A stretch of 64,000 bases of DNA from Turnera subulata (GCA_028386065.3 JAKUCV010002243.1:62001-126000), one strand, 5' to 3'; numbered from the stretch's first letter, positions 25,500 through 37,078 are shown. Program-made: numbers and translations. Notes: generated by a model from the sequence alone, not told the origin.

Positions 25500-26722
25500 T
25501 GCCTTCTTCCTTCATTAGCTTGCTGCATTAATTGACTCCATAAAGAAAATTCCATTTGTGTTCCATCTTTTTGCATTGGCCTGGAACTCCTTCCCTTTTC
25601 AGGAATTCCAAAACTCTGTTAATTGCTATTGTTGTCTTTTTTTTTTTTTTTTAAAACGTTGCAGTGAAGAAATACCATTACGAAACACAATCTGTCTCCT
25701 GCAAAGTCGTGACTGTACTAGGAAACAACACCTTTCGAGGTTCGAGATTTTTCTTTTCTAACCCCTATATCATCGCTACTTAATAAAGGTTAGGGGAAAC
25801 GCGGGATTAATCAGGAAACAGAGTAATTGATGAACCAGGAAACCAATTTTGTTAATGTTTTTTTTATACTAACAAAATTAAGAAAAAGAATAACATATGT
25901 GCCAAAAATATGCTCCTACCTAATTGTTTAAGTTTGATGGGCGACTTACTATCGTTAACTCCTCCTTACAACATGAACGTATAAAACTTTGATGTTTCTT
26001 TCACATGTAGAATATTTTATGTGTCCTGTTTTAGCAGTCGGGACAAAAAAATTAAACTGGGAGGCATTGTCGGAAACGAAATGGGATTGTTTTCCTCGGG
26101 GCATATCGTTTTGATTGATGCATGATTTTCAGTTCTTGCCATTTGAAAGAACAGTTTATAATTTATTGTACGTAATCAGCCCAGTGAACTGTTTCCTTTT
26201 GAGCTGTTGGACTTGATCCGCAGCCGTAGTAGGTAACGGCCACTATATACCCATATCAATTTTAGGCCCATCGGTCCATTAAACAAAGATCCAACAACTT
26301 AAAACAGCAAAGTTGGCCCAGGCTTATGAAAACCCAAATAAGCGAAGGATGAGGATAGCCCTACGGCAGCTTTGAACCACAGTACACGGAAGTTATTTAT
26401 ACTTTCAAAACCAAAAAACAAGCCAATCCTTGTACATTTCGTGGAAATCTTTACAGTCTGCTTCGTAGCAGAAGGAGCACATACAATCAAAGGATTGTGC
26501 TAGAGCATTTTGTTGTGCATATCCTTTAGGCCACACAGAAAAGGTTAGTCGACGCCTGCCATCATCGGGCTTAATTAATATGTATCCCTTTCGGTGAGCT
26601 TGACCGGACAAATTCTCTCAAAATTGGTTACTCAACATCACAACTCACTCAAGACAAAAAGAAAGTAGTAATCATCTTCCACTGTCTCATTGAGGTGTTG
26701 TCGCAAGCAAAAACCTTGATCT
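25500..26722. other. Intergenic DNA and 3' UTR of the J-protein gene
   Basis: No supported gene. The right part (about 26400-26722) is probably 3' UTR of the minus-strand J-domain gene. A 68-codon minus-strand frame at 26405-26611 shows no domain and I do not call it. Confidence 0.4.
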
Positions 26723-28392
26723 TCAGTAGCTGCTTGTCTCATACATGCCCCAGCCTGATACACTAAAATGTGAACCATTGCTGCTCATCATCCCATTGGA
26801 GTCGCATCTTGCCCTTTTTGAGGGCCCGGAATCATTAACAATTGGAGGGCCATAATACCATGAAGATTCAAATCCTTGTGCCATTTCCATAAACATAGAT
26901 TGCAGTTCCTCCATGCTGTAGCTCTTCTTCTCCTGTGGGTTTCACGTCAAAAGATGGATATTGTTAGAACAGCAAAATATCGGCCAAGAGAAATTTCCAG
27001 ACCCGGTCAGAATTTTGCAGATGATTGATATGACCTGAGGAATTAAATCCTACACAAAAGAATGTCCACGAAGTTGTTTGCCTTCTAGCAGTGTTTGGAA
27101 TTCCATGCAAAATGGTAGCAATTACCAACTTGACAAGTCATATCCCACGATATCAGATAACTTAAACAATTAGTATCAATCAATATTCCCTGTACCTCTA
27201 GACAAAAGAAACTACTGTTACTCCCAGACAAAATCTTTGTCACGCAAAAACTAATGCCACTTGGTACCCACCACTGAACACACAAAGCCAAAGCATAGTG
27301 GCATATCTAATTAAGCTAAGGTGTAAAATGTCTACTTGACAGAATTTTCACAGAATTCAGAATGCGTATCCTGATATCATAGATTGAGTATAAACCCCGA
27401 CTCCGAATCAAAGGGTTCAAGTATATGGGAAATAAATGGAAAACTGATTCCACCTCGAGGAGAAAAACTTCCTAGGACTGTCATCCCAAATTTCCTTCCT
27501 ACCCTCTCGCTCACAAGAAAATTCTGACATAGGTTCACTCTCCCTGCCACAACACACCCACCAAAAATGCTAACAAGAACAGGATCTGCGTGCTCTATGA
27601 TAAGACAATACTTTTTTGAAGCAATCACACGATACAGTGGCAATTGCATCAACCAATTTGGCGGGGAAATAACACAATTCCCAGTTGTTACTTACACATA
27701 CCTCTTTCCTGTCCTTAGCCATCAATGACAAAATCTCTTGCAAGAAATCAGAAAAACCCTGGACACAAAAGGAAACGACCCAATTGTCAGCAATTCAGAA
27801 GATGGCGGAAAACGTACTACTAATATTGCAGCAGGGGCAACCAGAGCCAAAGAAAGGAATCAACTAGACCCACCTCGTCTTCCTCATCATCTATGTCATA
27901 TAATCCTGCGTCATACAATGTCCTCTTTCTCTGGTCTGATAGAACTGTCACAACAAGAAACAAAGAGAGAGCAAATTAGAACGAGTAATTATTCACACAT
28001 TCACATCCTCCTGAACCAAAAAAAGAAAAGTTCTTTTCTTTAAACAAACCATTAAAACCGGAGGTAGGTAGAAGTAACCTTAACAAAAACTTACCTGAAT
28101 AAGCTTCTTGAATCTGCTGGAATTTGCGCTTAGCATTTCCTAACAAAGAAGGGGTTTTTGTCCACCTATCAGGATGCCATTGCTGCACAAACAATCAGCA
28201 ACCCAGAACTACATGTTAGCTTCCCAAAATAAATTCCACTCTAAAGCAACCCTCCCTACATGATCTGTTTCTCTTTGCACCACTTACCATAGCAAGCCTG
28301 CGATAAGCGCGTTTTATATCTTCAATGGAAGACTCTGAGCTTACCCCAAGAATGCTATAGTAAGAAGGACACATCTCCTGCCCAACCTCCAT
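26723..28392 (-). CDS. Small J-domain (DnaJ/HSP40-like, type III) protein, 5 exons, 176 aa
   Basis: An HSP70 co-chaperone of the small plant type that carries only a J domain. Exons in coding order: 28392-28288, 28182-28095, 27944-27874, 27758-27702 and 26932-26723. The splice sites fit GT-AG and keep the frame. The J domain covers residues about 9-80: [23 protein letters not shown] (helices I-II), the invariant HPD at 38-40 in QWHPDRW, then [13 protein letters not shown] and YDAGLYD. No glycine/phenylalanine region or zinc-finger domain follows. The tail has an acidic stretch (DDEEDE), a helix resembling [10 protein letters not shown], a second ([13 protein letters not shown]), and a basic KRAR motif. 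The architecture recalls a group of Arabidopsis J proteins of about 150-165 residues. It probably stimulates HSP70 ATPase; client and site are unknown. Confidence 0.88.
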
Positions 28393-28411
28393 CTCCAAAA
28401 TGCAACAAAAC

Positions 28412-28569
28412 TGCGCTCCCTATAGAACCCCGAGATACTTTTGTATCTTGAACTACGTATATCTCTATCAGGGTTATGTATACTGCTTTGTGCACTCCCT
28501 ATAGAACCCCGAGATACTTTTGTATCTTGAACTACGTATATCTCTATCGGGGTTATGTATACTGCTTTG
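28412..28569. repeat. 79-bp tandem duplication upstream of the J-protein gene
   Basis: Two nearly identical copies, 28412-28490 and 28491-28569, each with CTCCCTATAGAACCCCGAG and ending GTATACTGCTTTG. I see only two or three differences. It begins about 20 bp upstream of the start codon, so it lies in the 5' UTR or core promoter of the minus-strand gene. Confidence 0.9.
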
Positions 28570-29839
28570 CGGGTTTAATGAAACAACCAAAAATTTTGAT
28601 GGTGGACAAGCATTAGTACTCCTGACAATGAAAGCCGCGGTTGAGGGAGATTATATATAAAGATGTTAGTGGCGGTCGGAGAAAGGTAAGATTCGAGAAA
28701 GATGAGACACGAATTTTGGACCATACAAACCAATGCAAATGGACCCGAAAGATGAAAAATATCTAAGGTGAGGGGCGAAGATTCTTTTTTGGACAGGAGA
28801 TATGAGGAAGTTGGATTGAGGGTCTGGAATGTTCGGGAATAGATATGTTCTCTTTCTTTTTAGTTGTGTGACAAAGTTGATAAGAGGAAGGTAGATATTT
28901 CTGTGGTTTTTGGATATTTTCTTGGCTTTGGAGGCTTCTCGTGCTTTGTGTTGAGTCATAGCACATGAAAGGGAGGGGAGGGTCCACTTTACCAATAAAA
29001 AATGAGAGTGAGGTGTAAAACAGTCTAAGTTGATTGATGATTAGGGATGTGGGTTGGTGACACGTAAGTAATCAGTCATCAAAAGCGTCTGCCAATTATT
29101 TGCATCTCCCAAGTCCTATCAGTTCTTTCGTGGGGCAACTATCGACTCAATCTTGGATATTTTTTTGGTTCGCATCAATTTGGTCTCAAAGATTCAAGTA
29201 AGCAAGAGTGCATAAGCAGCAACTATTTACGAGCACTAGATTAGTCAGGATTGGTGTTATGTTTTGTTTTCAAATAATGCAAGAGATTAATTACTTAATT
29301 AGGCGGTGACAAGATTAGTTTGAAGAATCTAGACAATCAGCTGCGCTGTGCTGGCAGTCTAATGAAACCCGAGTATTGGTGGACGCTTTGCCCTCTTGGA
29401 TAGACTATTCAACACGTGGAATTGCAGTACATAGAAAAACCAAGCACGTAACATTATAGAGAACAATTTTCTTGTGATTAGAAAGATTTGTCTAGCATCA
29501 ACATCACAAAAGAAAAAGATCCCATGGACCTTGTCTACCTCCTCTGACTCTCACGTACATTTGCCCAAAAAGACGAATTCCCCCTACAAAAGATCTCTTG
29601 ATAGCTGATAAAGAGAGATTAGTGGCACAAGATAAGGGAGAAAATTAGTGGCGCAAAACAGTAACGGCATGTAGGCTAAGGCAATAACTGTTACTGTTTG
29701 GTAGTATTTCTGTTTGGGCCGATAATGCGAATGTGGTATGAGGTTTTGGGCCGGCCCAGGTCCGTGGTGGGGTCATAATGATAAGGGTTACCGCGAGCGC
29801 GGCGTTACTGGAAAAAGAATAGGAATATACTCTCTCTAT
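28570..29839. other. Intergenic region between the J-protein gene and hairpin a
   Basis: No supported coding sequence. The left part is probably the promoter of the J-protein gene. The right part leads into the TATA box and hairpin a. Confidence 0.4.
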
Positions 29840-29846
29840 TAAGCAC

Positions 29847-29854
29847 TATAAATA
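29847..29854 (+). promoter_or_regulatory. Putative TATA box upstream of hairpin a
   Basis: TATAAATA, a near-perfect plant TATA box, 86 bp before the start of the hairpin a arm. Comparable boxes precede hairpins b and c, which suggests RNA polymerase II transcription on the plus strand. Confidence 0.6.
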
Positions 29855-29926
29855 GAGAGGTAGGGCGTTGCGTTCTTTACCAAAATATGGAGATAAACAA
29901 AAGGCTTTGCGGCGTCTTCTCTAAAG

Positions 29927-30045
29927 AGGATGGAACCTTATGTGTAATTCCTAGCAATTCCAACGGGTTTGTTTCGTGCCTTTGAAAGCACACATAACAA
30001 AACATATTTGGAATTGCTAGAAATTACACATGATGTTTCTATACT
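29927..30045 (+). ncRNA. MIRNA-like hairpin a
   Basis: The 5' arm ATGTGTAATTCCTAGCAATT (29940-29959, continuing CC to 29961) pairs with the 3' arm at 30010-30031. Over these 22 positions only one is unpaired. The stem extends outward for about 10 more positions (ATGGAACCTT against ATGTTTCTAT), and the loop is about 48 nt. Size, single long stem and arm length suit a plant microRNA precursor. A conserved GGATCCATCG lies 12 bp downstream, as in hairpin d. I do not recognise the family. The mature strand cannot be told from sequence. Confidence 0.7.
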
Positions 30046-30330
30046 CTTAATACCATGGATCCATCGCTTCGCTTCTTGGGAGTTTTTACTCTTTACAAAC
30101 TTACTTTTTGAGTTGTATTTTCTCTTCCTCTCAACTTCTTTTATGTTTTCAGTAATCCTTATTGCAACTTAGTATCTAACCTTTTCCCGAATATTGATAT
30201 TCACACTTTGGGCCGGCTCGGCCCTCTAATGGGCTTTTCAACATGTAGGGCAAAGGGTTAGGGTTTCGATGTACTAGTAGTCAATGAAGAGACGAAACAG
30301 GGAATCCTCCAGTCTCTCTATGAGGACCAA

Positions 30331-30337
30331 TATAAAA
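30331..30337 (+). promoter_or_regulatory. Putative TATA box upstream of hairpin b
   Basis: TATAAAA followed by GG, about 195 bp before hairpin b, in CCAATATAAAAGGTCGAG. It suggests hairpin b has its own promoter. Confidence 0.55.
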
Positions 30338-30528
30338 GGTCGAGCCACGCCCACAAGTTCTTTAACCAAATGTGATAAAAACAAACAAGTGAGCGGTGGA
30401 GCCTTTGAAACCCACTAGGTTTTTTCTTCCCTAAAAGAAGGGTACTGATTAGATCAATCAGACACACCAGATCTACTCTTAATCACTCACTATTTGCTCT
30501 GCTCTGGGTTGTCTTCTTTCCTAAAGGG

Positions 30529-30645
30529 GTATGGAACCTTATGTGTAATCCCTGGTAATTCTATAGTTGTTGGTTTTTCTTCTTCGCCTTCCAAAGGTAG
30601 AAAACCCGTAGTAGAATTGCTGGGGTTACACATGATGTTTCTATA
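30529..30645 (+). ncRNA. MIRNA-like hairpin b
   Basis: The 5' arm ATGTGTAATCCCTGGTAATT (from 30541) pairs with the 3' arm GAATTGCTGGGGTTACACAT (30614-30633) with a few wobble or mismatched positions. The lower stem GTATGGAACC pairs with the GTTTCTATAC side. It is a paralogue of hairpin a 600 bp upstream, sharing both arms and the ATACTCTT and GGATCC flanks but not the loop. Conservation of arms against a diverged loop is the pattern expected of duplicated MIRNA genes. Confidence 0.7.
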
Positions 30646-30665
30646 CTCTTTGAAACTACGGATCC

Positions 30666-32101
30666 TCGCGGCTTCTGCAAGTTTGATTCGTCACCGGGTT
30701 GTTATCGTATCGCAACTACCCTAATCTTTAGTTGTTTTGTTTTGTACTTTTGTTGTGCTTTCTTTTTCTTATTTTTTATTTTTGGTTTTTCCGGTTTTGC
30801 CCTGCAATCTTATTACATGAACAAGGTGCCTCCCGCTTTCGTTTTCTACGCAGTTAAGGAGATTTACATTTACCTCTACCAATCATGTCTAAGGATCAGA
30901 AAAGCATATGCGTCTTGAAGAACTGCCTTTGACAGAAGAAATGCACAGGCATGCTGCTGCCCTGGTGGCCTTTGCCATCCCAAAAATTGATGTTCTTTCT
31001 TTTCTTTTTAGTTGGCAATCTGAGGTTGGTTGCGATGCTGTTGGTCTATTGTTTGGTGATTTTTATATTCCCCTTCCCCCCCAAGGGTGTGATGCGAGTT
31101 GTGGAATTCCTAATGTTCCCATTTTCTTTATAGTGTCTTCGTTACTGACGACATTAATGATAGACTCTTATAGCACTATGTTTAATGTTTGCCCAATTTA
31201 TGAAAGTGTGGGGTTCATCATCCTGTATAATTTGTCATGTCGACAAAAAAAAAAATTATCATGTACATGTAGCACCAAGGTTCGATCTTAATGGGAAGGA
31301 TAGTTGATAGGGACTCCCACGTTAATATTAGATTATTGTTGGGATGTGGAGTTCAGGGAAAAAATATTGCGAATTGGATTTTACATTTGGAAATCGTTCA
31401 AGATTTGGAGATATAAGATCGCTGACGTATGATTTTGATTACTGATTACCCTTGAGCCAGCAACCTCCCAAAACGATTTTGTCATCTATACCCAAAACCA
31501 ACACGCATTGGAAACAAACAAAACAATAACTATTGAGTTATGGGGGCTGCAACCAAATGATATGGGTGGTTCAATTCAAACAGGAAATCACCTCTGTTTC
31601 AACAACAATTCAACCCAGGAATGGATGCATTAAAAACTATGATAACATAGATGATCCAAAATACTATGCCGCAGAGGAATCTGCCGTTCCTCTGAACAAA
31701 GGAATCTCGTTAAATGCAGCACTGCGTCTAGAAAATGCCCAAAAATAAATCTCTAGTCAATAATATGATTCACAAAACTGGTAAACGAGAAGAAAAGACA
31801 AGCTAGAGGAGTAATGTAACAAGAGCAGCCAGGATGAGCATCCTCTTCATCAGCGAGACGTTCTCTGAATATTTTGTCCAAGGATTTTACAACTTGGTCC
31901 ACCGGTCTCGATCGCGAGTCTTCTCAGCCTGGTGCTCTTGTGTTCTGCACACCAACAGCAAATAAAATTAGAAACTCCAGTCATTCTCTAGGCAACAGCA
32001 ACACGGGTGGAAGAATATAAGATTGACACCCAATACATACCTCGGTACATTGCCGGAAGGAGTGAATGATGCAGAACCTGAGGGCGGCAGGGACTGAATG
32101 G
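30666..32101. other. Region between hairpin b and the ABCE gene, probable non-coding RNA tail and ABCE 3' region
   Basis: No supported protein gene. The left part would be the 3' part of the hairpin b transcript. On the minus strand downstream of ABCE, a donor-like CCGAG/GTATGT (near 32042) and an acceptor-like GGTGTGCAG (near 31948) could form an intron, so part of this may be spliced 3' UTR of ABCE or a gene fragment. Confidence 0.3.
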
Positions 32102-32170
32102 TGCCGATCCTGATGGCAGAAAGGTGCCGATCCTGATGGCAGAAAGGTGCCGATCCTGATGGCAGAAAGG
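32102..32170. repeat. 23-bp tandem repeat, 3 copies
   Basis: Three exact copies of a 23-bp unit starting TGCCGATCCTGATGGCAGAA, at 32102, 32125 and 32148. It is flanked by ACTGAATGG on both sides and lies just downstream of the ABCE stop codon. A unit length not divisible by three argues against translation. Confidence 0.92.
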
Positions 32171-32234
32171 ACTGAATGGCGCGGAGCCTGAAGCCGGGAA
32201 GCATAGAATGATGTGAACTTGAAGAAAGCCAATG

Positions 32235-35200
32235 TTAGTCTAGGTAATAATAAGATCCCGCAGCTTTTTGCTCCTTATCCTTTGTTGAGTCCAACTTGTT
32301 GATTCTTGGGCGGAAGTTGGTTGGATCCCGCCTGAATGTGATGTCCAGGCGCTGAATCAAAGTGCCAACAGAAAAGAATTGGAATCAGTACATATCAAAT
32401 TCAGGTGCATGAACGAGGGAGAGGACTCTTATTAATGTTAAGAAAGACCAAGTAAAATTTTACTTTAAAAAGATCTTTATGCAGTAACCAGTTAACAGAG
32501 TATATATGTTCTAGCGAGGAACTTACTAGACAGCACCAAACAAAGGAATACGTATAAAAAGATTACAGAAACGGCTTATTCTAATACAATCTGCTAAGAA
32601 TTAGGAGGTACCTAACTAATGCATGTGTAAAAACACAAATAAGCAATCAAAACAGTTTGCGGAGCTTACAGATAAGAAAAGATTCATCCCTGTCAACAAA
32701 GATTGAGGAGCGTTTGCTGTACAGTCCACAGACGGCTTCCCCTCAAACACAATAACTTTATCAGCAAGGTACGTTGCCATTATAAAGTCATGCTCCACCA
32801 CGAATGCAGTTTTCTGTGCATGAAGGATAAACCTCTTTATGACTTTTGCAGCAATTATACGCTGCTCGGAATCAAGATTAGCACTTGGTTCGTCAATCAG
32901 ATAGATATCTGCAGGCTGCATCAATAAGACAACACCATTAGCGGGACTAGATTAAAAACAATATGCAGCAGCAATGACCATTCCACCCAAAAGTATGTTA
33001 GTGATTTCATTTATAATTATAGAAACTTGTCAATCCACATTATACAGAGTCCCAAAACAGGGAATGAACACATAAAAAAAGATCAAAAGCCAGGTCCTTC
33101 AAGGCAAGACATTACATATTCCAAGTGACAGAAACATTAGCCATGTCAAATGACCACAAAACCCTGTAGCAATCTACGGACTGTATCTGAACTCCTCTCC
33201 AGACACATTAAAGTAAAAAATTCAATAACAAAAGAAATACGTTAAAAAATTAACCATTACGGATGAATGTATGCCAGATAAGTGTGTTTACCTTCCCAAG
33301 GCAGATACATAATGCAACTCTTTGCAACTCGCCACCAGAGAGATTCACTACTTCTTGATCCATTAGTTGTTCAATTTGAAGCGGTTTCATCACGTCTGAT
33401 ACAAACTGTGCATGAGTACATGCATCACCTATTTTTTCAAGCAGCCAGGATCTGACAGTACTACGTTGAGACTTGCTCTTTGGATTCTGGGGCTTGTATG
33501 ATACAAAGAACTCTGGCAGATCAAAGTTCTCATCAGGTTTCTTTAAACCAGCCTGCATGTAGCCAAACAAATACTTGTCAAACAAATTCTGGGGATATCA
33601 GGAGGAGGCACACCTTATATTAATATGAAAAAAAAAGATACTGATTAATTATAAGTACCAGCATGCCGATAAATGTTGTCTTCCCAGTTCCATTTTCTCC
33701 AAGCATAACGATAATTTGAGAGTCAGAGAATTCACCCTCTCTAACTGTTAGCCTAAAACTCCCCTGAGTTCTAGACATGGTAGGATATCCGTACCGTGCA
33801 TATGTTTCTATCTGCACGCTGTCTTCTGGAGTCTCAGCGACCTAGAGAAAAGTAATAAACTTAATGAGTAGAGATAGATACTAGACCAATTAGAGAAAAC
33901 AGAGGAAACGGCAAAGGAGGACGTACCCTGAAAGTCAAAGATTCCTCTCTGAATCGCAGGTTTTCGGTACGAACAAATCCAGCCAAAAATATATTGATTC
34001 CTTCTAGCACAGAGAAGGGAAGAGTTACAACACCATAAGCACCTGGCTGACCATAGAAGCAGCAAATGTAATCTGATAGATAATCCAGCACACTGAGGTC
34101 ATGCTCCACCACAATCACATAGCTGCGTAAAAAGAGAATGAAGTAATTAACCCCATGGTAGAAATCGAAGGGGAAGTGTTTACAAATTAACTAATGAATA
34201 AGGTCAAACCTATCAGGTCTGCGCAAGGATCTGATAACTTGGGCAGCTTTAAGCCTCTGCTTGACATCAAGGAAATTTGAAGGTTCATCGAACATATATA
34301 CCTCTGCATTTTGCATGGCAATAATAGCAATGCAAAATCTTTGGAGCTCTCCACCAGAGAGATCCCCCACATTACGATCCGTGACCTGGTTCAAGTCGAG
34401 GGCATCACAAAGTTCTGCTTTCAAATTTTTCTCATCCTTCTGGTCAAGATACTTCTGCACCTTGCCTCGAGCTTTTTTGGAGACGTTATCAATATTCTGA
34501 GGTTTTACTTTAATCTGAACCAAAAACAATTTCATCAGAGACGATGCAACTTAAATGACATGCTTAACCTGATACATGTCTAAATTTCAACTAAGTGGAA
34601 TGGCTGGCCTGACTACTGACTAAATATCTGAGTCTTCATAGGCAAACAATCACAGAACTAATCTATCCAGCGAGTGTTGGCTGGTGATCATGATGACTAA
34701 ACAAGATAGTAATTCGTGTGCCACCCATCATCAAAGGAACTTAATACAATAAGTGTGTCCTGAAAAAAAGATACCGTCAGATTATCTTCCACAAAACGGG
34801 TGAAGTAATTCTGCAGCTCAGACCCTCGAAAGTATGTCAGAATTTCCTGCCAATCCGGAGGATTCTGCAAAGGACATACAAATATCAAAAACGCTAAAGA
34901 GGCCCCTAAAATAATCACTGATGCATCATTTAAAACAGGGAAAAAAGGCAACAGAGGCATATATACATCGAAACGGCCCAAATTTGGCTTGATTTCTCCT
35001 GCCAGGATTTTAACAGCGGTTGACTTGCCAATACCATTGGTTCCAACCAAGCCAAGAACTTTCCCTGGTCTGGGTACAGGTAACCTGCGATTACAAATAA
35101 CAAGCATATTTATCAACTTCCAGCGAAAATCTGAACAGGAGTATAATTTTTTTTACAAGGGGAGAATCCAATCTAACCTGTGAAGTTTGAAGGAATTGGG

Positions 35201-35842
35201 GCCATGACGATGGGTAGTCTCTTTGTCCAAACCCCTGGGTAAATTGATGATCTCGATTGCTCCAAAGGGGCATCTCTGCCATCACAGGAAGAAGAATAAG
35301 AATTATAATTCAAATCAGTGAAAGCAACAAAACAAAACCAAAAAAAACACATCCCTTATAGGAACCGAAACCGAAACAAACCTAGAAAAAAGAAGAAGGT
35401 AGAATTACCTTAACACAGAGACCACAACCAACACAGAGCTCCTCAGAGATTATAGCAGACTTAGAAGCAGAAGTCACCTCAATGCAACGCTTCCCTGTAG
35501 TGCCACACAAAAAAAACACCAAAAAATTTAGCGTTATTTTAAAAATCGAAAAACTTTTGCTACATTCAAACATAAAATACAATACACAGAAACAAACGCA
35601 ACTTTGGGATTCTAAAAAAAATAACTGAAAAGGTGACCAGCGAATTAGACATATGAAATTGAATTTATGTAGGGATTAATTAAGTCGCCAAACAAAGGAA
35701 TTTTGATAACAAAACAAAGAGAAAAAAAAAGCCGACCGCTCCTGACGATGGGGCAAGTCTTCTTGCACTCCAGGTTGCACTTATTGGGCTTGCACCGATC
35801 GGGTTTCAATATGGCTATACGCGTGTTTGATCGGTCTGTCAT
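32235..35842 (-). CDS. ABCE: ABC transporter E family (RNase L inhibitor, ribosome-recycling ATPase), 11 exons, 601 aa
   Basis: ABCE1/RLI splits post-termination ribosomes and has two Fe-S clusters and two ATPase domains. Exons in coding order: 35842-35737, 35494-35409, 35275-35178, 35084-34967, 34864-34775, 34514-34210, 34122-33927, 33841-33659, 33552-33292, 32915-32670, 32351-32235. All junctions are GT-AG and in frame. Cluster cysteines are C17-C22-C26-C30 and C56-C59-C62-C66. Walker A motifs: GTNGIGKST (111-119) and GENGTGKTT (381-389). Signatures: LSGGELQR at 218 and 465. Walker B: YMFDEPS and YLIDEPS. Switch histidines sit in VVEHDLSV and VVEHDFIM. The length equals the family norm (~600). 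The sequence is unusually divergent: D-loops read SNFLD and SANLD where SSYLD and SAYLD are usual, and FIRMLAG is FIGMLAG. It is probably an intact second copy, resembling the RLI2 branch. Confidence 0.93.
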
Positions 35843-36800
35843 CTCTCCAGTCGTCTTCTTCTTCTTCTTCTTCTTCTAGTCAGCGCTAAAAAAATCACAG
35901 AATTGGAAGAGAAAAAGAGAGCGGTGGAGTATAGGGAGGAAAAAGATACGAAAGAATTAATTAACGTATGCTGTGTAATTAAACCCTCTGGTTTTTTTTT
36001 TTTTTTTCACCGTCTCCTACTGGTATGGTTTCTCTTTTATAATTTGGGTTCGGTCTGATTTTTTTTTTTTTTCCCCTCTTACCGCTTGTATGTGGGTGTC
36101 CGAAAAGCCCATAGGAGTTTTGACTAATATATTAGCTTTTGAAGCCCGGTAAAATTTTTTCCAACGGGTTATTTTCTTTTCGGGTCTATTACATTGAATT
36201 ACTACATTAATTTACTTTTCTTATTATGTTAAGCATACCTAATTTCCATTCCTTTTTTCTTTTTCTTTTTCTTTTTTGGGGTGTAAAAAGAGGCTGCATA
36301 AACTCAATTACGTGCATGGGATTGTATGTCGACATGCAACAGTAGTTACAGACAACAAAGAGGGCCCATTCGCCCCAGAAAAAAAACAAGAGGGCCCATA
36401 TCCATTTAGTCAAACCAGTGGAGTTTGATTAAAAGAATAACACCGTAAATTCGTCTGGGCCGGTAGATGTCAACGTGGGCTGGCAAGATATCAGTGCACA
36501 AAAAAAAGAACACCATATAATATATAGAATGTGCAGAGAGAATGCAGGAGAAGAACCCCATGATTCTTACTGAGAAGAGCCTCTTGATTGCTACCTGTCC
36601 GAGGCAATGGGTAGTTGTAGGAGTGAATTAGATCTTACCAGTTACTTCAGTAAAGTAAATTAATATTACAGTTGAAACAGTAAATGGTACCGGTGGAATT
36701 GAGTATGGGGAAGTGATGTGGTGTCAGTGAAGCAATGGGGGGAGCTTGAGAATTTTCTTTTAAAAAAAATAGCAAAACCAGTTCAAAGTGAGGGTAATGG
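35843..36800. other. ABCE upstream region and start of the second hairpin locus
   Basis: The left part holds the ABCE 5' UTR and promoter (minus strand), with a CTT repeat at 35859-35877 and long T-runs near 35990-36075. A short retroposon-like insertion lies at 36358-36399. From about 36585 a segment repeats at 37690-37850 (shared GGGTAGTTG, AGTAAAGTAAATTAA and GTGGTGTCAGTGAA). No coding sequence is seen. Confidence 0.45.
36358..36399 (+). repeat. Ultra-short A-rich insertion with 12-bp direct repeats
   Basis: AAGAGGGCCCAT occurs at 36358-36369 and 36388-36399. The 18 bp between are TCGCCCCAG followed by eight A and C. The structure fits a minimal poly(A) retroposon insertion. Confidence 0.6.
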
Positions 36801-36805
36801 ACTAG

Positions 36806-36811
36806 TATAAG
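36806..36811 (+). promoter_or_regulatory. Putative TATA box upstream of hairpin c
   Basis: TATAAG in ACTAGTATAAGTAGAC, about 130 bp before hairpin c. The sequence after it (CAGAGTCCAGAGTGTTCATTC) resembles a transcription-start region. It is a weaker match than the boxes for hairpins a and b. Confidence 0.45.
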
Positions 36812-36937
36812 TAGACACTCAAGTAGCTCCGTTCAGAGTCCAGAGTGTTCATTCTCAATAGAGCTGTGTGTTTATGATTTTTCTCTCTCAATTAGTATTC
36901 TCACAAGTAGACAGATATATGTATATCCACACTCCAA

Positions 36938-37042
36938 GAGGATGGACATCTGTGTGTAATCCCTAGCAACTTCATGTTTACTCTTCAAAAAACAGAAGAT
37001 AACTTGGAGTTGCTAGGATTACACACGAATGTTTTATACTCT
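36938..37042 (+). ncRNA. MIRNA-like hairpin c
   Basis: The 5' arm TGTGTGTAATCCCTAGCAAC (from 36951) pairs with the 3' arm TTGGAGTTGCTAGGATTACA (from 37004, ending CAC at 37026). Pairing is nearly complete with one bulge, and the loop is short (about 30 nt) with CTCTTC facing GAAGAT at its base. Compared with hairpins a and b, at least two stem positions have changed on both arms so that pairing is kept. Confidence 0.72.
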
Positions 37043-37078
37043 TTTCTCTCGATTAGTCTGTCTATTTAATTTTTTTCC

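Noticed and set aside
31220..31262. Possible further LINE micro-insertion (TCGACA followed by A-run)
   Set aside because: The flanking repeats (TTTGTCATGT and TTATCATGT) match only loosely, so chance in AT-rich DNA is likely.
30908..31291. 127-codon plus-strand frame downstream of hairpin b
   Set aside because: Hydrophobic and AT-driven composition with no recognisable motif and no homologous frame in the related loci.
31968..32232. Minus-strand frames with repeated PSGSAPF or AIRIGT peptides
   Set aside because: They come from the 23-bp repeat, whose unit is not a multiple of three, so the peptide changes frame at each unit.
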